A DNA stretch of 64,000 bases from Actinomycetaceae bacterium. GTDB lineage: Bacteria; Actinomycetota; Actinomycetes; Actinomycetales; Actinomycetaceae. Under the pieces are notes generated by a model that saw only the letters and a program-made list of their open reading frames with translations, did not search any database and was not told the origin of the DNA. A program made the position numbers and the translations under genes. Location: contig JAUMUM010000001.1 in NCBI GenBank assembly GCA_030530685.1, positions 155,843 to 219,842 of the forward strand, written 5' to 3'. Position 1 is the first letter of the stretch. Every line of letters starts with the position of its first letter. Shown here in pieces: positions 9,389-17,576 of this stretch.

Positions 9389-11007
9389 GACTCCGCCTTT
9401 ATGAAGGGCTCCAACGCAGAAAATGCACGCCTAAAGTAGTCAGGAGGTGTCAGACTTTTGGAGGATTCTGCTATGGTCAATGCAGTTCCGGTCTTGTCCT
9501 TCATCATCCAATCTTGAATGGGACAAGTAGCTTTTGGAAACACCTGACGCAGTTGCTGTTCATCATTGAAATAGCGGATCTGCGACTCCAACGTGTTGCC
9601 CTGCTCTTCCTTCCCGACATACATGTCGCGGACACCGTCCTTCCGGTAACGTTTCACTCTGTCCACCCAGTGGTTCACCGACTTGCCATCATTGTCTCGT
9701 AAGGCAAATAGCTGTCTGTCAAGCATGTTTGCCAACTCGAAGCACCTCTCGAAAGAGACACCGTTGATCGCCATCACGTCTATCCCATAATCCATGGGCT
9801 CACATCCATAGCGATCCTTGAAGAAACGATTGAATACGATCTCGTCAGAAGGACCTTCAACGACAACGATTTTGTCTGCCAGAATCAGGCGCATCGTGTC
9901 AAATCCGGATAGGCGTTTGAAGTAGTTGATCGTATTCGGCTCCAGTCCACCAAACCTCGAAGACTGTCCATTGCTCAAAAAAGTGACTTGGTTCAGTCCA
10001 AGTCTATTGAGAACGTAGGAGCTATGGGTCGTGATATAGATTTGCCGTCCTTTAGCTGCGTCTTGAATGTATGAGATGAGCTCACGGAGACGAGTATGGC
10101 TGAGGTGGTTCTCTGGTTCCTCAATAAAGATCAGGTTGCTCGTGTCCTGACTTCGACTCAACGCGAGGCTAGTCTTGGCTCTGGCTTGGTTCCCTTGGCC
10201 CGACATTGACAGTGGTATTGCGTTGATATCAGGGATGAGCGTGTTTTCCCATGATGCGGATCTGGACTGATCAACCTGAAGTCCGACTACGACTCCAGGC
10301 ATTCCGCCTCTTTCGCCCTGCAACTCCTTGTTAAGGGCACTAAGGACATCTTGGCCAAGGGTTCCTCGAAGCTTGCGGTGTTTAACGGAGACAAGGCTTC
10401 GGTCTTTTGGGTCAAGACGTGATTCCAGGAGCTGCCGAGTGTAGTAGTCGACACCTCGTTCGGAGCGGATGGTGCGACTATCGATGAGTGATATGCCAAG
10501 CTCTTTCGGTCGTTTAAGAACGGGGTCCCCTGCGAAGTTCCGCCATTCGAAAGCATAGTACTCCACCGGTAGAACACGTGGACAGTCCTCCTGCGCAAAG
10601 TACTGTTCAAGCTCTTCCACGAAATCAGGGTCGGGATGAGCCCATACTGATAATCCAGCAGAGTCTTCCTTAGCTAAGTTGTGGATACCCCTGAGCTTTT
10701 CAAGTTCTCCTCGTTCTACGTCAAGATGTACATCAATCTGGAACTCTGGTGGAGAGCATGCTTTGTTCCCAGACTCACGCTGGTCGAAGAAATGGTCGAT
10801 GTCGTCTTTGTTAAACCAGTAAGGATTGAGGTATTCCGCGGCGCGCACGCCACCGACTCGGCCGGTGAGAGCTAGAGTTATGGCTTCGAGCAGAGTCGAC
10901 TTCCCAGCCTCGTTGCCTCCGACAATGATGTTCATCCTGGGCTCCGGTTCGAAGACGAAGTCACGGAACTTGCGGTAACCGCGGATTTGGACCTTTGTGA
11001 TCATCAC
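9385..11007 (-). CDS. OLD-family ATP-dependent nuclease, GajA-like
   Basis: 540 residues. The N-terminus begins with the ABC/SMC-like ATPase fold of OLD nucleases (ITKVQIRGYRKFRDF, then Walker A GGNEAGKST at about 31-39); LIFIEEPENHLSH at about 300 combines Walker B and D-loop. The C-terminal TOPRIM region has VVEGPSDEIVFNRFF (about 405) and an acidic LRDNDGK (about 460), matching its metal-binding residues. In Gabija, GajA is a nucleotide-regulated DNA nicking enzyme that works with GajB. The start is GTG at 11007 or ATG at 11004; neither has a strong ribosome binding site. Confidence 0.85.
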   Translation of the reverse strand: MMITKVQIRGYRKFRDFVFEPEPRMNIIVGGNEAGKSTLLEAITLALTGRVGGVRAAEYLNPYWFNKDDIDHFFDQRESGNKACSPPEFQIDVHLDVERGELEKLRGIHNLAKEDSAGLSVWAHPDPDFVEELEQYFAQEDCPRVLPVEYYAFEWRNFAGDPVLKRPKELGISLIDSRTIRSERGVDYYTRQLLESRLDPKDRSLVSVKHRKLRGTLGQDVLSALNKELQGERGGMPGVVVGLQVDQSRSASWENTLIPDINAIPLSMSGQGNQARAKTSLALSRSQDTSNLIFIEEPENHLSHTRLRELISYIQDAAKGRQIYITTHSSYVLNRLGLNQVTFLSNGQSSRFGGLEPNTINYFKRLSGFDTMRLILADKIVVVEGPSDEIVFNRFFKDRYGCEPMDYGIDVMAINGVSFERCFELANMLDRQLFALRDNDGKSVNHWVDRVKRYRKDGVRDMYVGKEEQGNTLESQIRYFNDEQQLRQVFPKATCPIQDWMMKDKTGTALTIAESSKSLTPPDYFRRAFSALEPFIKAES

Positions 11008-11170
11008 GCCACCAACCTGCCTAATCGTCGTGACAACATCGTATCGTTTAGGCTGTGGAACGAACTGAGTAGTGATGCCTTCGTCACTTATGGACTCGAG
11101 GAGTGTTGGATGCGGAACCGTTCGATCTCGCGTAGATCTGTCTCAATGTTGATGTTAATGGCTTCGATGA

Positions 11171-11387
11171 GGAAGGTTAGCAGACGTTCGCACATACGAA
11201 CCCTCAGCCGTCGACTTGGTGATGACCGTTCAGGACAGTATCGCCATCGACTGGGATCGGAAAGAGAGCGTGCGCGCCGAGATTCGCTCGCGGGTCCGGC
11301 GTCAGCTCGCGCGCCATGGTTATCCGGTTGAGGCGGAAGGCAAGGCCATTGAGCTAGTCCTAGAACAGGCAAGGGTACTGGCGTGGT
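11171..11387 (+). pseudogene. Fossil: C-terminal end of a second HsdR
   Basis: A frame open from 11171 to the TAG at 11385-11387 reads ...SIAIDWDRKESVRAE, then RRQLARHGYP and IELVLEQARVLAW. This is the conserved C-terminal end of type I R subunits of the DUF3387 type (DW..KE.vRA, then a GYP and a VleQA helix). A TGA lies just upstream and no helicase sequence precedes it, so only about 70 codons survive. It is on the strand opposite to the intact hsdR and is not derived from it. An internal ATG at 11222 exists, but a functional small gene is unlikely. Confidence 0.7.
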
Positions 11388-11512
11388 AGCCAGCAAACGA
11401 ATGTGGCCGCCACCAACATTCGTTCGCACAAACCGAAGGAGTCAGAAGAGCATGGCATGTGTAGTATGTTGGCACCACATATCGGGAAAATTTGTCGGAG
11501 GGAGCACAGACG

Positions 11513-12220
11513 GTGAATACAGACGTCAACATCTATTGTGATGAGAGCACACACCTCCCCAATGACGGGCACCCCTTCATGGTGCTTGGTGCCATCGTCT
11601 GTCCTGTGGACAGAGCAAAGAAGGCAAATGATAGGTTGACTGAACTGCGTCACAAGTACGATTTGCCCAAGTCCTTTGAGATCAAATGGACAAAAGTGTC
11701 TCCCGCAAAATACTCTTTCTATCTTGATGTTCTTGACTACTTCTTCGACAACGACGCTCTTGAGTTTCGTTCCGTCGTTGCGTCAAAGAAAAACTTGAAT
11801 CACGCAGCTTACGGACAGACACATGATGACTGGTACTACAAGATGATGTTCTACCTGATCCGAAATGTCCTCCCTTCTGGCCAAAAGTCATACATTTATC
11901 TTGATAAGAAAGACACCAGAGGAAGTATTAAAGTAAGAAAGCTCCACGAGGTAATCTCAACGGCTGCCTATGACTTTAGACGCGATAATATTCGCAGAGT
12001 TCAAGTCGTCGAATCCCACCATGTAGGACTGATGCAGCTCGCTGATCTGCTTATTGGCGCAGTCAACTATGCCAACCGCAACCTCAACACCAGTAGCGCC
12101 AAAGACATGCTGGTGGAACGGATTCGCAAACGGGCAGGCGTTACTCTCACTCGAACAACTCTGCTGAAAGAGACTAAGTTCAACGTATTTCATTGGACCC
12201 CAAGGGAGCGTCCATCGTGA
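11513..12220 (+). CDS. DUF3800 domain protein
   Basis: 235 residues. The GTG at 11513 is chosen because GGAGGGAG (11497-11504) sits 8 bases before it; a TTG further up would place the Shine-Dalgarno inside the gene. The protein shows the DUF3800 signature: an N-terminal YCDES (residues 8-12), a central IYLDKKD, and a C-terminal QLADLLIGAVNYA. The conserved acidic residues suggest a metal-dependent RNase H-like nuclease fold, but no activity is established for the family. DUF3800 genes are frequent in defence islands and mobile elements. It is translationally coupled by GTGA to the next gene, suggesting a two-component function. Confidence 0.85.
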   Translation: MNTDVNIYCDESTHLPNDGHPFMVLGAIVCPVDRAKKANDRLTELRHKYDLPKSFEIKWTKVSPAKYSFYLDVLDYFFDNDALEFRSVVASKKNLNHAAYGQTHDDWYYKMMFYLIRNVLPSGQKSYIYLDKKDTRGSIKVRKLHEVISTAAYDFRRDNIRRVQVVESHHVGLMQLADLLIGAVNYANRNLNTSSAKDMLVERIRKRAGVTLTRTTLLKETKFNVFHWTPRERPS

Positions 12221-12741
12221 ACTCTCTCGATCCAGATCCAAAGTTTGATCCCGCATCAATGTCGGAGGATGCTTACCTGGAAAGACTGTACTCCAAGTTT
12301 CGTCAAGACTTAATTGAGCGAAGCATACGGTGGAAGCGCAACAATGCGTATGTACGCCTCCGCCGAGAGCCGGAGATCAAGGGCCGACACGCGATCTTTT
12401 GGCACATTGTTAGCGGCGGAAGCAACAACGAACCTGACCGCACTCTAGATCCCGAGCGGTGCAGGCGCATTCACTGGATACGCCTACTAGTTGAACAGTT
12501 CAATATTGACCATCCACAGAAATCTACGGAACTCCACTGGTGGATCAGCGATGATCCAAGATGGCAGAAAGAGCCACGTTATGTTCTCGCAACCCTCGAC
12601 TACGACTATGTAGTCATTATTCAAGAAAAGAGAACATATGCTCTTCTAGTTACAGCCTATTATGTTGAGACCCCTCGCAGGAGGGCGAAGTTTCGTGAGC
12701 AGCATGACCGATACTGGCAAAAGCAAGAGCCGCTCGCTTAG
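12217..12741 (+). CDS. Hypothetical protein coupled to DUF3800, toxin-like
   Basis: 174 residues from the GTG at 12217, which overlaps the DUF3800 stop as GTGA and has AAGGGAG 8 bases upstream. The sequence has FWHIVSGG, a paired Arg/Trp stretch RIHWIRLLVEQF, LHWWISDDPRW, and a C-terminal YVVIIQEKRTYALLVTAYYVE followed by an Arg/Lys-rich helix. That last pattern (a strand reading 'R.YALLVTAYyVE' then basic helix) resembles small phage-encoded proteins compared with RelE/barnase-like nucleases. This is an impression from pattern only. No function is assigned; a nuclease effector or partner of DUF3800 is the leading guess. Confidence 0.75.
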   Translation: MNSLDPDPKFDPASMSEDAYLERLYSKFRQDLIERSIRWKRNNAYVRLRREPEIKGRHAIFWHIVSGGSNNEPDRTLDPERCRRIHWIRLLVEQFNIDHPQKSTELHWWISDDPRWQKEPRYVLATLDYDYVVIIQEKRTYALLVTAYYVETPRRRAKFREQHDRYWQKQEPLA

Positions 12742-12751
12742 CGAACGGCTC
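12727..12751 (+). terminator. Hairpin over the stop codon of the toxin-like gene
   Basis: GAGCCG (12727-12732) pairs with CGGCTC (12746-12751), and TCGC with GCGA inside, around the TAG stop. No T-run follows, so this is a likely but not canonical transcription end of the DUF3800 pair. Confidence 0.45.
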
Positions 12752-12917
12752 CAGATACTCCTTCAACTCATGGTTGATGAGCTATTTCAATGCTAGCATC
12801 ATCTGGGCGCTGATGGAACAGCTTGGATTTCAAAGCGCCAACGCTCGACATGGCCGCCCTCAACATCCCGCTTAAGCCTCGGAGCCTCAGATGCCACATC
12901 ACGCCTTTATGCCACCA

Positions 12918-13364
12918 TCACCGCTGACTGAATCGGATGACCAGGAGCTCGTCCTCCTCCAGACCACGCAGCAACTTCTCGTCCGCCTCGTGCAGCGGAA
13001 CGCTCGTCACCATCTGCGGCTCGACCCTTTTCCCCGGAGTCCACGTTCGAATCAGGCCGATCCTCGACTTCCGGCCGAGGCATCCCAGCAGATAGTCGAG
13101 CCAGGCCTTGATCTGAGCAGGCTCTCCCCTGCCCCAATTCGCGGTCCCCGCTTCCCCTCGCCATTGCTCGGGGTTGCCGATGAAACTCCCGCAGTCGCAC
13201 ATGCCCCGCGTGATCGAATAGGCCAAAGGCATCCACTGCGCCCTGGTCGAGTCGACCCTGACCTTCTCAGCAAACGGCTCAATCCCGAGGATCTCCTTGG
13301 ACTCGCGCAAAAACTGCTCCCCCTTACACGAGTCGGGAAGCAACCAGATGTTCATAAAGCACAT
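12918..13364 (-). CDS. Hypothetical protein
   Basis: 148 residues, start ATG at 13364 with GGAGG seven bases upstream, which is a good actinobacterial signal. The N-terminus reads MCFMNIWLLPDSCKGE, and the middle has TRGMCDCGSFIG and a Trp-rich linker. The composition is that of a real soluble protein and there is no membrane segment. I do not recognise the family. It lies convergent to the DUF3800 pair and divergent from the Abi_2 gene and its leader. The larger plus-strand frame over the same DNA is a shadow. Confidence 0.65.
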   Translation of the reverse strand: MCFMNIWLLPDSCKGEQFLRESKEILGIEPFAEKVRVDSTRAQWMPLAYSITRGMCDCGSFIGNPEQWRGEAGTANWGRGEPAQIKAWLDYLLGCLGRKSRIGLIRTWTPGKRVEPQMVTSVPLHEADEKLLRGLEEDELLVIRFSQR

Positions 13365-13658
13365 GCGAATCCTCCGTCGTTGACCTCAGCGTATGGTACC
13401 TGGCCGGCCCGACATTTCCGCATTCGTCAACGCGAACGGGAACAAGCACCGAGGTGCATACGCCCGAGTTGCAAAGTGAACCGCGTGGACTCGCAATACA
13501 GGTGGAAGCGGGCAAATGTCCTGCGTTCGTCGCCCGCGGTCGCGCACCCAGCGAAGCTCGTGCCGCAACATCCGCGACCTTTCACCCACCGGCTCGGCGG
13601 CCACTGCGCTCGGCATACGACCATTTACCATAGCCCTGTGCCCAACCCGGCCACCACG

Positions 13659-13684
13659 TTGGTGTCTATCCAAGTAGACACCAA
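13659..13684. repeat. Perfect 10-bp inverted repeat
   Basis: TTGGTGTCTA (13659-13668) and its exact complement TAGACACCAA (13675-13684) flank a 6-base loop. It lies just upstream of the hairpin-rich Abi_2 leader. It could be an operator for the divergent genes or the first stem of the leader RNA. Confidence 0.6.
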
Positions 13685-13699
13685 TAAAGAAAGGCACTA

Positions 13700-13945
13700 G
13701 TCTCAAAGCTAACCGTTCAGCCCGCTTCGGCTTTCAGCCGAGAGTGGGCTGGATCTCTTTGGAGGCAGGAGCAAAGAGTGACGAGGACACTCAAAAACGC
13801 CACCCTATTTGGGTACCTGAGTTTTCACGACTACCTAAATTGATCTTCGTTGGTTCTTGTCTCAAAGAAACTGACACTGTAGACTACAGTCAACATGACC
13901 GGTTCCGCTACCCGCTTCGGTGGGAGTCCAGGGCCGGTCCTCACT
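13700..13945 (+). ncRNA. Candidate structured RNA upstream of Abi_2 (abiF-type?)
   Basis: The 250 bases before the Abi_2 gene are packed with stems: CAGCCC/GGGCTG (13718-13723, 13746-13751) enclosing CGGCT/AGCCG; CTCTTTG/CAAAGAG (13755-13761, 13772-13778); ACTGTA/TACAGT (around 13876-13890); and GACCGG/CCGGTC (13897-13902, 13934-13939). CCCGCTTCGG occurs at 13721 and again at 13911, and GTCTCAAAG at 13700 and 13859, as if two related units were in tandem. Rfam describes an abiF RNA motif upstream of Abi_2 genes, and related RNAs act as antitoxins. Assignment here is by position and stem content only. Confidence 0.5.
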
Positions 13946-13968
13946 TTTCTAGAAAGAAAGCCACGTAC

Positions 13969-14886
13969 ATGACTCATGCGAAGCAGTTCAAGACCTACAC
14001 AGAGCAGGTCGACCTTCTTCGCACGCGTGGGATGCACATTGATGACCAAGATCGAGCTGAACGCTTGCTCGCGCGCCTAAACTACTACCGACTCTCTGGC
14101 TATTGGTACCCGATGCGGCTTCCCACCCCGGGAGTCAGAGTGCGCCGAGACGAGTTCATAGACGGTGCATCATTTGACGTAGTTGTTGCCCTCTACGAGT
14201 TTGATGAGCGACTACGGCACGCTGTGTTCATCGAGTTGGACCGCATCGAAATGGCGGTTCGTGCCATGCTCGGCTACGAACTTGGCCGTATCGACCCGCT
14301 AGCCTACCTGGACGCAAAGCACTTAGGCGCTCGTGCCCATCATCCACACAAATCTGGTCGCAGCATGCACGATATGTGGCTGAGCAAATACGAAGCTGCC
14401 TTGAAGTTATCCAAGGAGGATTTCGTCACCCACCACAAAACGAACTACGGTGGCGCTATACCTATCTGGGCTGCAGTCGAAATCATGGACTGGGGAATGC
14501 TGTCTTACTTGTACGGCATGTCTTCAGATATCGTTCGTAACAGCATCGCGTGTCAGTGCAAACTCAGCGCCCCGCAACTAGAATCGTGGCTAAAATCCCT
14601 GAATATTGTTCGCAACTATGCTGCGCATCATGCCCGATTGTTCAACCGCGTTTACACTATCAAACCCAAGCTGAATGACGATAAACGACTGGTGTCAGTA
14701 AAGGAAAGAACGAACCGAACTTTCGGTCAACTCACACTGATCCAGTACTTGCATCGCCAGCTCGACCTGTCTCCAGCAGATCGCCTGCCGGAGCTTATGG
14801 ACACGTATCCGCACAATCCGTTCGTCCCTCTGGAGCGAACGGGAGCGCCCGACAACTGGCATGACCTTTCCCTCTGGGCGCGTTAG
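13969..14886 (+). CDS. Abi_2 family (AbiF/AbiD-type) HEPN protein
   Basis: 305 residues from the ATG at 13969, where the conserved part begins (THAKQFKTYTEQVDLL). An ORF reaching back to 13744 would run through the hairpin-rich leader and is rejected. Family marks are LNYYRLSGYWYP (about residues 38-49), YEFDERLRHAVFIELDRIE (about 80), and the C-terminal RNYAAHH, an Rx4H HEPN RNase motif. Abi_2 proteins cause abortive infection, probably by RNA cleavage, and are considered relatives of Cas13 HEPN domains. It is the last gene of the first defence island. Confidence 0.88.
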   Translation: MTHAKQFKTYTEQVDLLRTRGMHIDDQDRAERLLARLNYYRLSGYWYPMRLPTPGVRVRRDEFIDGASFDVVVALYEFDERLRHAVFIELDRIEMAVRAMLGYELGRIDPLAYLDAKHLGARAHHPHKSGRSMHDMWLSKYEAALKLSKEDFVTHHKTNYGGAIPIWAAVEIMDWGMLSYLYGMSSDIVRNSIACQCKLSAPQLESWLKSLNIVRNYAAHHARLFNRVYTIKPKLNDDKRLVSVKERTNRTFGQLTLIQYLHRQLDLSPADRLPELMDTYPHNPFVPLERTGAPDNWHDLSLWAR

Positions 14887-15148
14887 CTGTACTTTCCTAC
14901 GGGCCTGTCCCCGCGGCCCAAAGGGAACGACTACTGAAACACTGAGTGCGACGATAACCTCAGCGGGCTATGCATATGGCCAATCGCTTGGCCTTCAAGG
15001 ACCGAGGCACCGACCCGCCTCGCCAATCGATCGACCTGTCGCCCCGCCAACGCGCCTCACCGACCGGTCACCTCGTCGATCCGCGGCCTCACCAGGCCCA
15101 CGCATCACCGAGTCCGCGCCAGCCAAGGCGCCGCCTCCCTTCTGACCG

Positions 15149-16198
15149 TCACGCCGCGAACTCTTCCTTCATCGCTTCGGCCAGCAGTCGATAGGAGCGG
15201 TCTCTGTCCTCTTGGTCGTATATGAGGCTATTGACCATGATCTCATCGAAATGGACACTGCCCCTCAGCTCCCGCAACTGCCGAATGAAGCTATCAGGGC
15301 TTCCGATTAGCGACACGGCCGTCATCTGCTCGACGATGGCGCGCTCGCGATTGGCGATGTCCTCGTACTGGAGTGCCACCGGCCCGAAGTGCGGCGCCTT
15401 GGCTGCCGCGATGTAGTCGTGCCATACCTCCTCTTCGTTTTCTTTCGGGGGAAGGAGGCCCTTGGGGTTGTTGGTGACGACGCCCAGGATCGCCTGAGTG
15501 TGCGACGTGGCCAGGCGCCGGGCTTGCTGATCCGTATCGGCCACGGTGGCGTTGAGGGCGAGAATGACATACGGTTCGGGCACGCGTTTCGATGGCTGGA
15601 ACTCGGCCCGGTAGATCCCGATGGCGTCCCTCATCGCGGCAGGAGCGAAGTGGGCCGCGAAGGCGTACGGGAGCCCGAGCCTCGCCGCCAAGTGGGCACT
15701 ATCCGTGCTGGAACCCAGGATGTAGCGAGGAATGTACAACCCGGGTGCCGGATAGGCGTTCACGATGCCCTCCGATTGAAAGTAACCGTCCAGTTCGGCC
15801 AACTCGTTGTCGAAGTCGGGGTTCAGGCTTCCCGACCGCCTCAGCGCTCGAGCCGTGCGCATATCCGTGCCCGGCGCTCGCCCCAGTCCCAGGTCGAGAC
15901 GCCCGGGGTGCAGGGTTTCAATGGTGGCGTACTGTTCTGCCACGAGATAGGGGTTGTGGTTGGGAAGCATGACGCCTCCCGAACCCACGCGAATGGTCGT
16001 CGTGTGGGACAGAGCGTGCAAGATGAGCAACTGGGTGGCGCTACTTCCTATCGCCTTGCTGTTGTGATGCTCGGCCACCCAGTAACGCTCGTATCCGTAC
16101 TCCTCGGCCTTGTTGACCATGCGGGTGAAATCGTCGTAGGCCTCGCCGAAGGACTGCCCTTCTTTGAGGTATACCAGGTCCAGTATCGAAAACTTCAT
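15149..16198 (-). CDS. LLM class flavin-dependent oxidoreductase
   Basis: 349 residues, start ATG at 16198 with AAGGAG eight bases upstream. The sequence is a luciferase-like TIM barrel: an opening strand MKFSILDLVYLKEG, YGYERYWVAEHHN (about residue 42), GSGGVMLPNHNP and an LGLGRAPGTD (about 105). This is the YwcH/YddN-type subgroup of the bacterial luciferase family, which uses reduced FMN; substrate unknown. Single gene, convergent with the upstream Abi_2 gene, with no defence role inferred. Confidence 0.9.
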   Translation of the reverse strand: MKFSILDLVYLKEGQSFGEAYDDFTRMVNKAEEYGYERYWVAEHHNSKAIGSSATQLLILHALSHTTTIRVGSGGVMLPNHNPYLVAEQYATIETLHPGRLDLGLGRAPGTDMRTARALRRSGSLNPDFDNELAELDGYFQSEGIVNAYPAPGLYIPRYILGSSTDSAHLAARLGLPYAFAAHFAPAAMRDAIGIYRAEFQPSKRVPEPYVILALNATVADTDQQARRLATSHTQAILGVVTNNPKGLLPPKENEEEVWHDYIAAAKAPHFGPVALQYEDIANRERAIVEQMTAVSLIGSPDSFIRQLRELRGSVHFDEIMVNSLIYDQEDRDRSYRLLAEAMKEEFAA

Positions 16199-16464
16199 GT
16201 GGCATGCTCCTTCTTCAGTTCCAACCGCAGAGGGCGACGCCGAGGCCCGGCAAGTTCTTCGCCAAGCCACTCGGCCTGGCGTTCAGAACTCGAGGCCGGG
16301 CATCGCACCCGCGGGCTCCTCGGCACTAACGTCACCGTCACCGGAGAAATTTCATCCGGAGGTACCTCAGACCGATGGAGCAAGGAGGCCGACTCCGCTG
16401 AGGAGGCCGACACTGCTGCCTGCGGTGCCGGCCGTCTCGCGAGTTCAGACTCACGACGCAAGAT

Positions 16465-17244
16465 CTATGCGAGCGCCTCGGTGGCGGCCTTCTTGACGCC
16501 GCGCCACATGGCCATGCCCCAGACCGGGGTCTTCTCCAGCATCTCGAGCCGCCCCGCCGATAGGTCGTAGGAGCACGCCAGCGTGAAGGCCGCGAAGCGA
16601 GTCTCGGGCTTTTCCTTGGTGTAGGCGACCACCTCGGGGTTCGCCGTGGTCTGGCACATCACCGGGTAGACCGCCACGCCCTTCTGCATGCCGCGGACCA
16701 TGCCCTGGTAGTTGCGAAGTGCCCAGTCCACGCATGCATTCGTGAACTGGCCCATGGTTGCCCTGTCGCACATGTCGTTGCGCGTGAGCACGAAGAATTG
16801 ATGCATGTTGGCGAGCGCGGCAGATAGGCGCTTGGTCACGATGACGTAACTCCACAACTCGGGCACGTACGTGGGCGCCTGCCCGAGGCGAGCGGCAACC
16901 ATTGACAGGTAGGAATCGAAGGGCGCACCAAACGACGGCGCCCCAGCGGGCTGTTGGCCGGCGGCTTGTGGTTGCTGACCGACGGCGGGTACTTGCTGAC
17001 CGGCAGAGGGTGGCTGTTGGCCGACGACGGGCGGCTGCGCCTGGGCCGTGGGGAACCCCTCCTCGCCGAGACTGGGACCGCCAATGGGGGCAGGTCCGCC
17101 CATCGGAGCATTCCCACCGACGGGTGCATTCCCTCCAAACTGAGCACTACCGCCAAGCTGTGCACCCCCACCGATAGGCGCGCCACAGGTGAAGCATACA
17201 TTGGCACCGTCCACGAGCGAGGCGCCGCAGTTGACACAGGACAT
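16465..17244 (-). CDS. Zinc-ribbon protein with low-complexity linker
   Basis: 259 residues. The N-terminus is a zinc ribbon, CVNCGA then CFTCGAP (residues 3-22). It is followed by about 80 residues of Gly/Asn/Pro repeats (variants of GGNAP and GQQPP), then a soluble alpha-helical domain of about 140 residues with no recognised family (SYLSMVAARLGQ to the end). No membrane segment is apparent. Such zinc-ribbon plus disordered-linker proteins are common in actinobacteria and mostly uncharacterised. The linker DNA is repetitive, so length may vary between strains. Confidence 0.75.
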   Translation of the reverse strand: MSCVNCGASLVDGANVCFTCGAPIGGGAQLGGSAQFGGNAPVGGNAPMGGPAPIGGPSLGEEGFPTAQAQPPVVGQQPPSAGQQVPAVGQQPQAAGQQPAGAPSFGAPFDSYLSMVAARLGQAPTYVPELWSYVIVTKRLSAALANMHQFFVLTRNDMCDRATMGQFTNACVDWALRNYQGMVRGMQKGVAVYPVMCQTTANPEVVAYTKEKPETRFAAFTLACSYDLSAGRLEMLEKTPVWGMAMWRGVKKAATEALA

Positions 17245-17415
17245 GAGTATCTCCCTACGTTGTCGTCCGGGTCACAGCCACCCTACACCCGCGGGCAGAC
17301 TGGTCGAGCGCCGTGGTCACATCGTGCCATCGGCAGGCATGACCAAAGAGAGATGACCGACGGCGCCACTCGTGCCCATGTCCTCCCGGCACCGGTGTGT
17401 GGGGCGGCACCTTGC

Positions 17416-17455
17416 CGGGCCCGGCCCTGTCTGGATCACCAACAGGCCGGGCCCG
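17416..17455. terminator. Strong GC hairpin in the 17245-17576 gap
   Basis: CGGGCCCGGCCCTGT (17416-17430) pairs with ACAGGCCGGGCCCG (17442-17455) with one bulged base; there is no T-run. It lies downstream of the MFS gene (minus strand) in a 332-base gap. The rest of the gap has direct copies of a CGCGTCACGCAGC element (around 17489 and 17539) and no gene I can support. Confidence 0.55.
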
Positions 17456-17576
17456 AGCGTCGCCGTCGTCGCGTCAGGCGGCCGTCACCGCGTCACGCAG
17501 CCGGTCGCGGGCCTGACGAACGGCATCAGTGGCAGACCTAGCCGCGTCACGCAGCGGTCACCGCATCACGCCGCAT

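Noticed and set aside
12891..13700. Plus-strand ORF of 269 codons
   Set aside because: It overlaps the minus-strand gene 12918-13364, which has a good ribosome binding site and protein-like sequence; the plus frame is rich in Pro/Arg/His, as expected for a shadow.
13744..13968. N-terminal extension of the Abi_2 ORF
   Set aside because: The extension runs through several perfect hairpins and has no family similarity; the ATG at 13969 starts the conserved part.
17460..17576. Short frames reading LRDAVTAA-like repeats downstream of the MFS gene
   Set aside because: No start codon with a ribosome binding site and immediate in-frame stops; explained by CGCGTCACGCAGC direct repeats.
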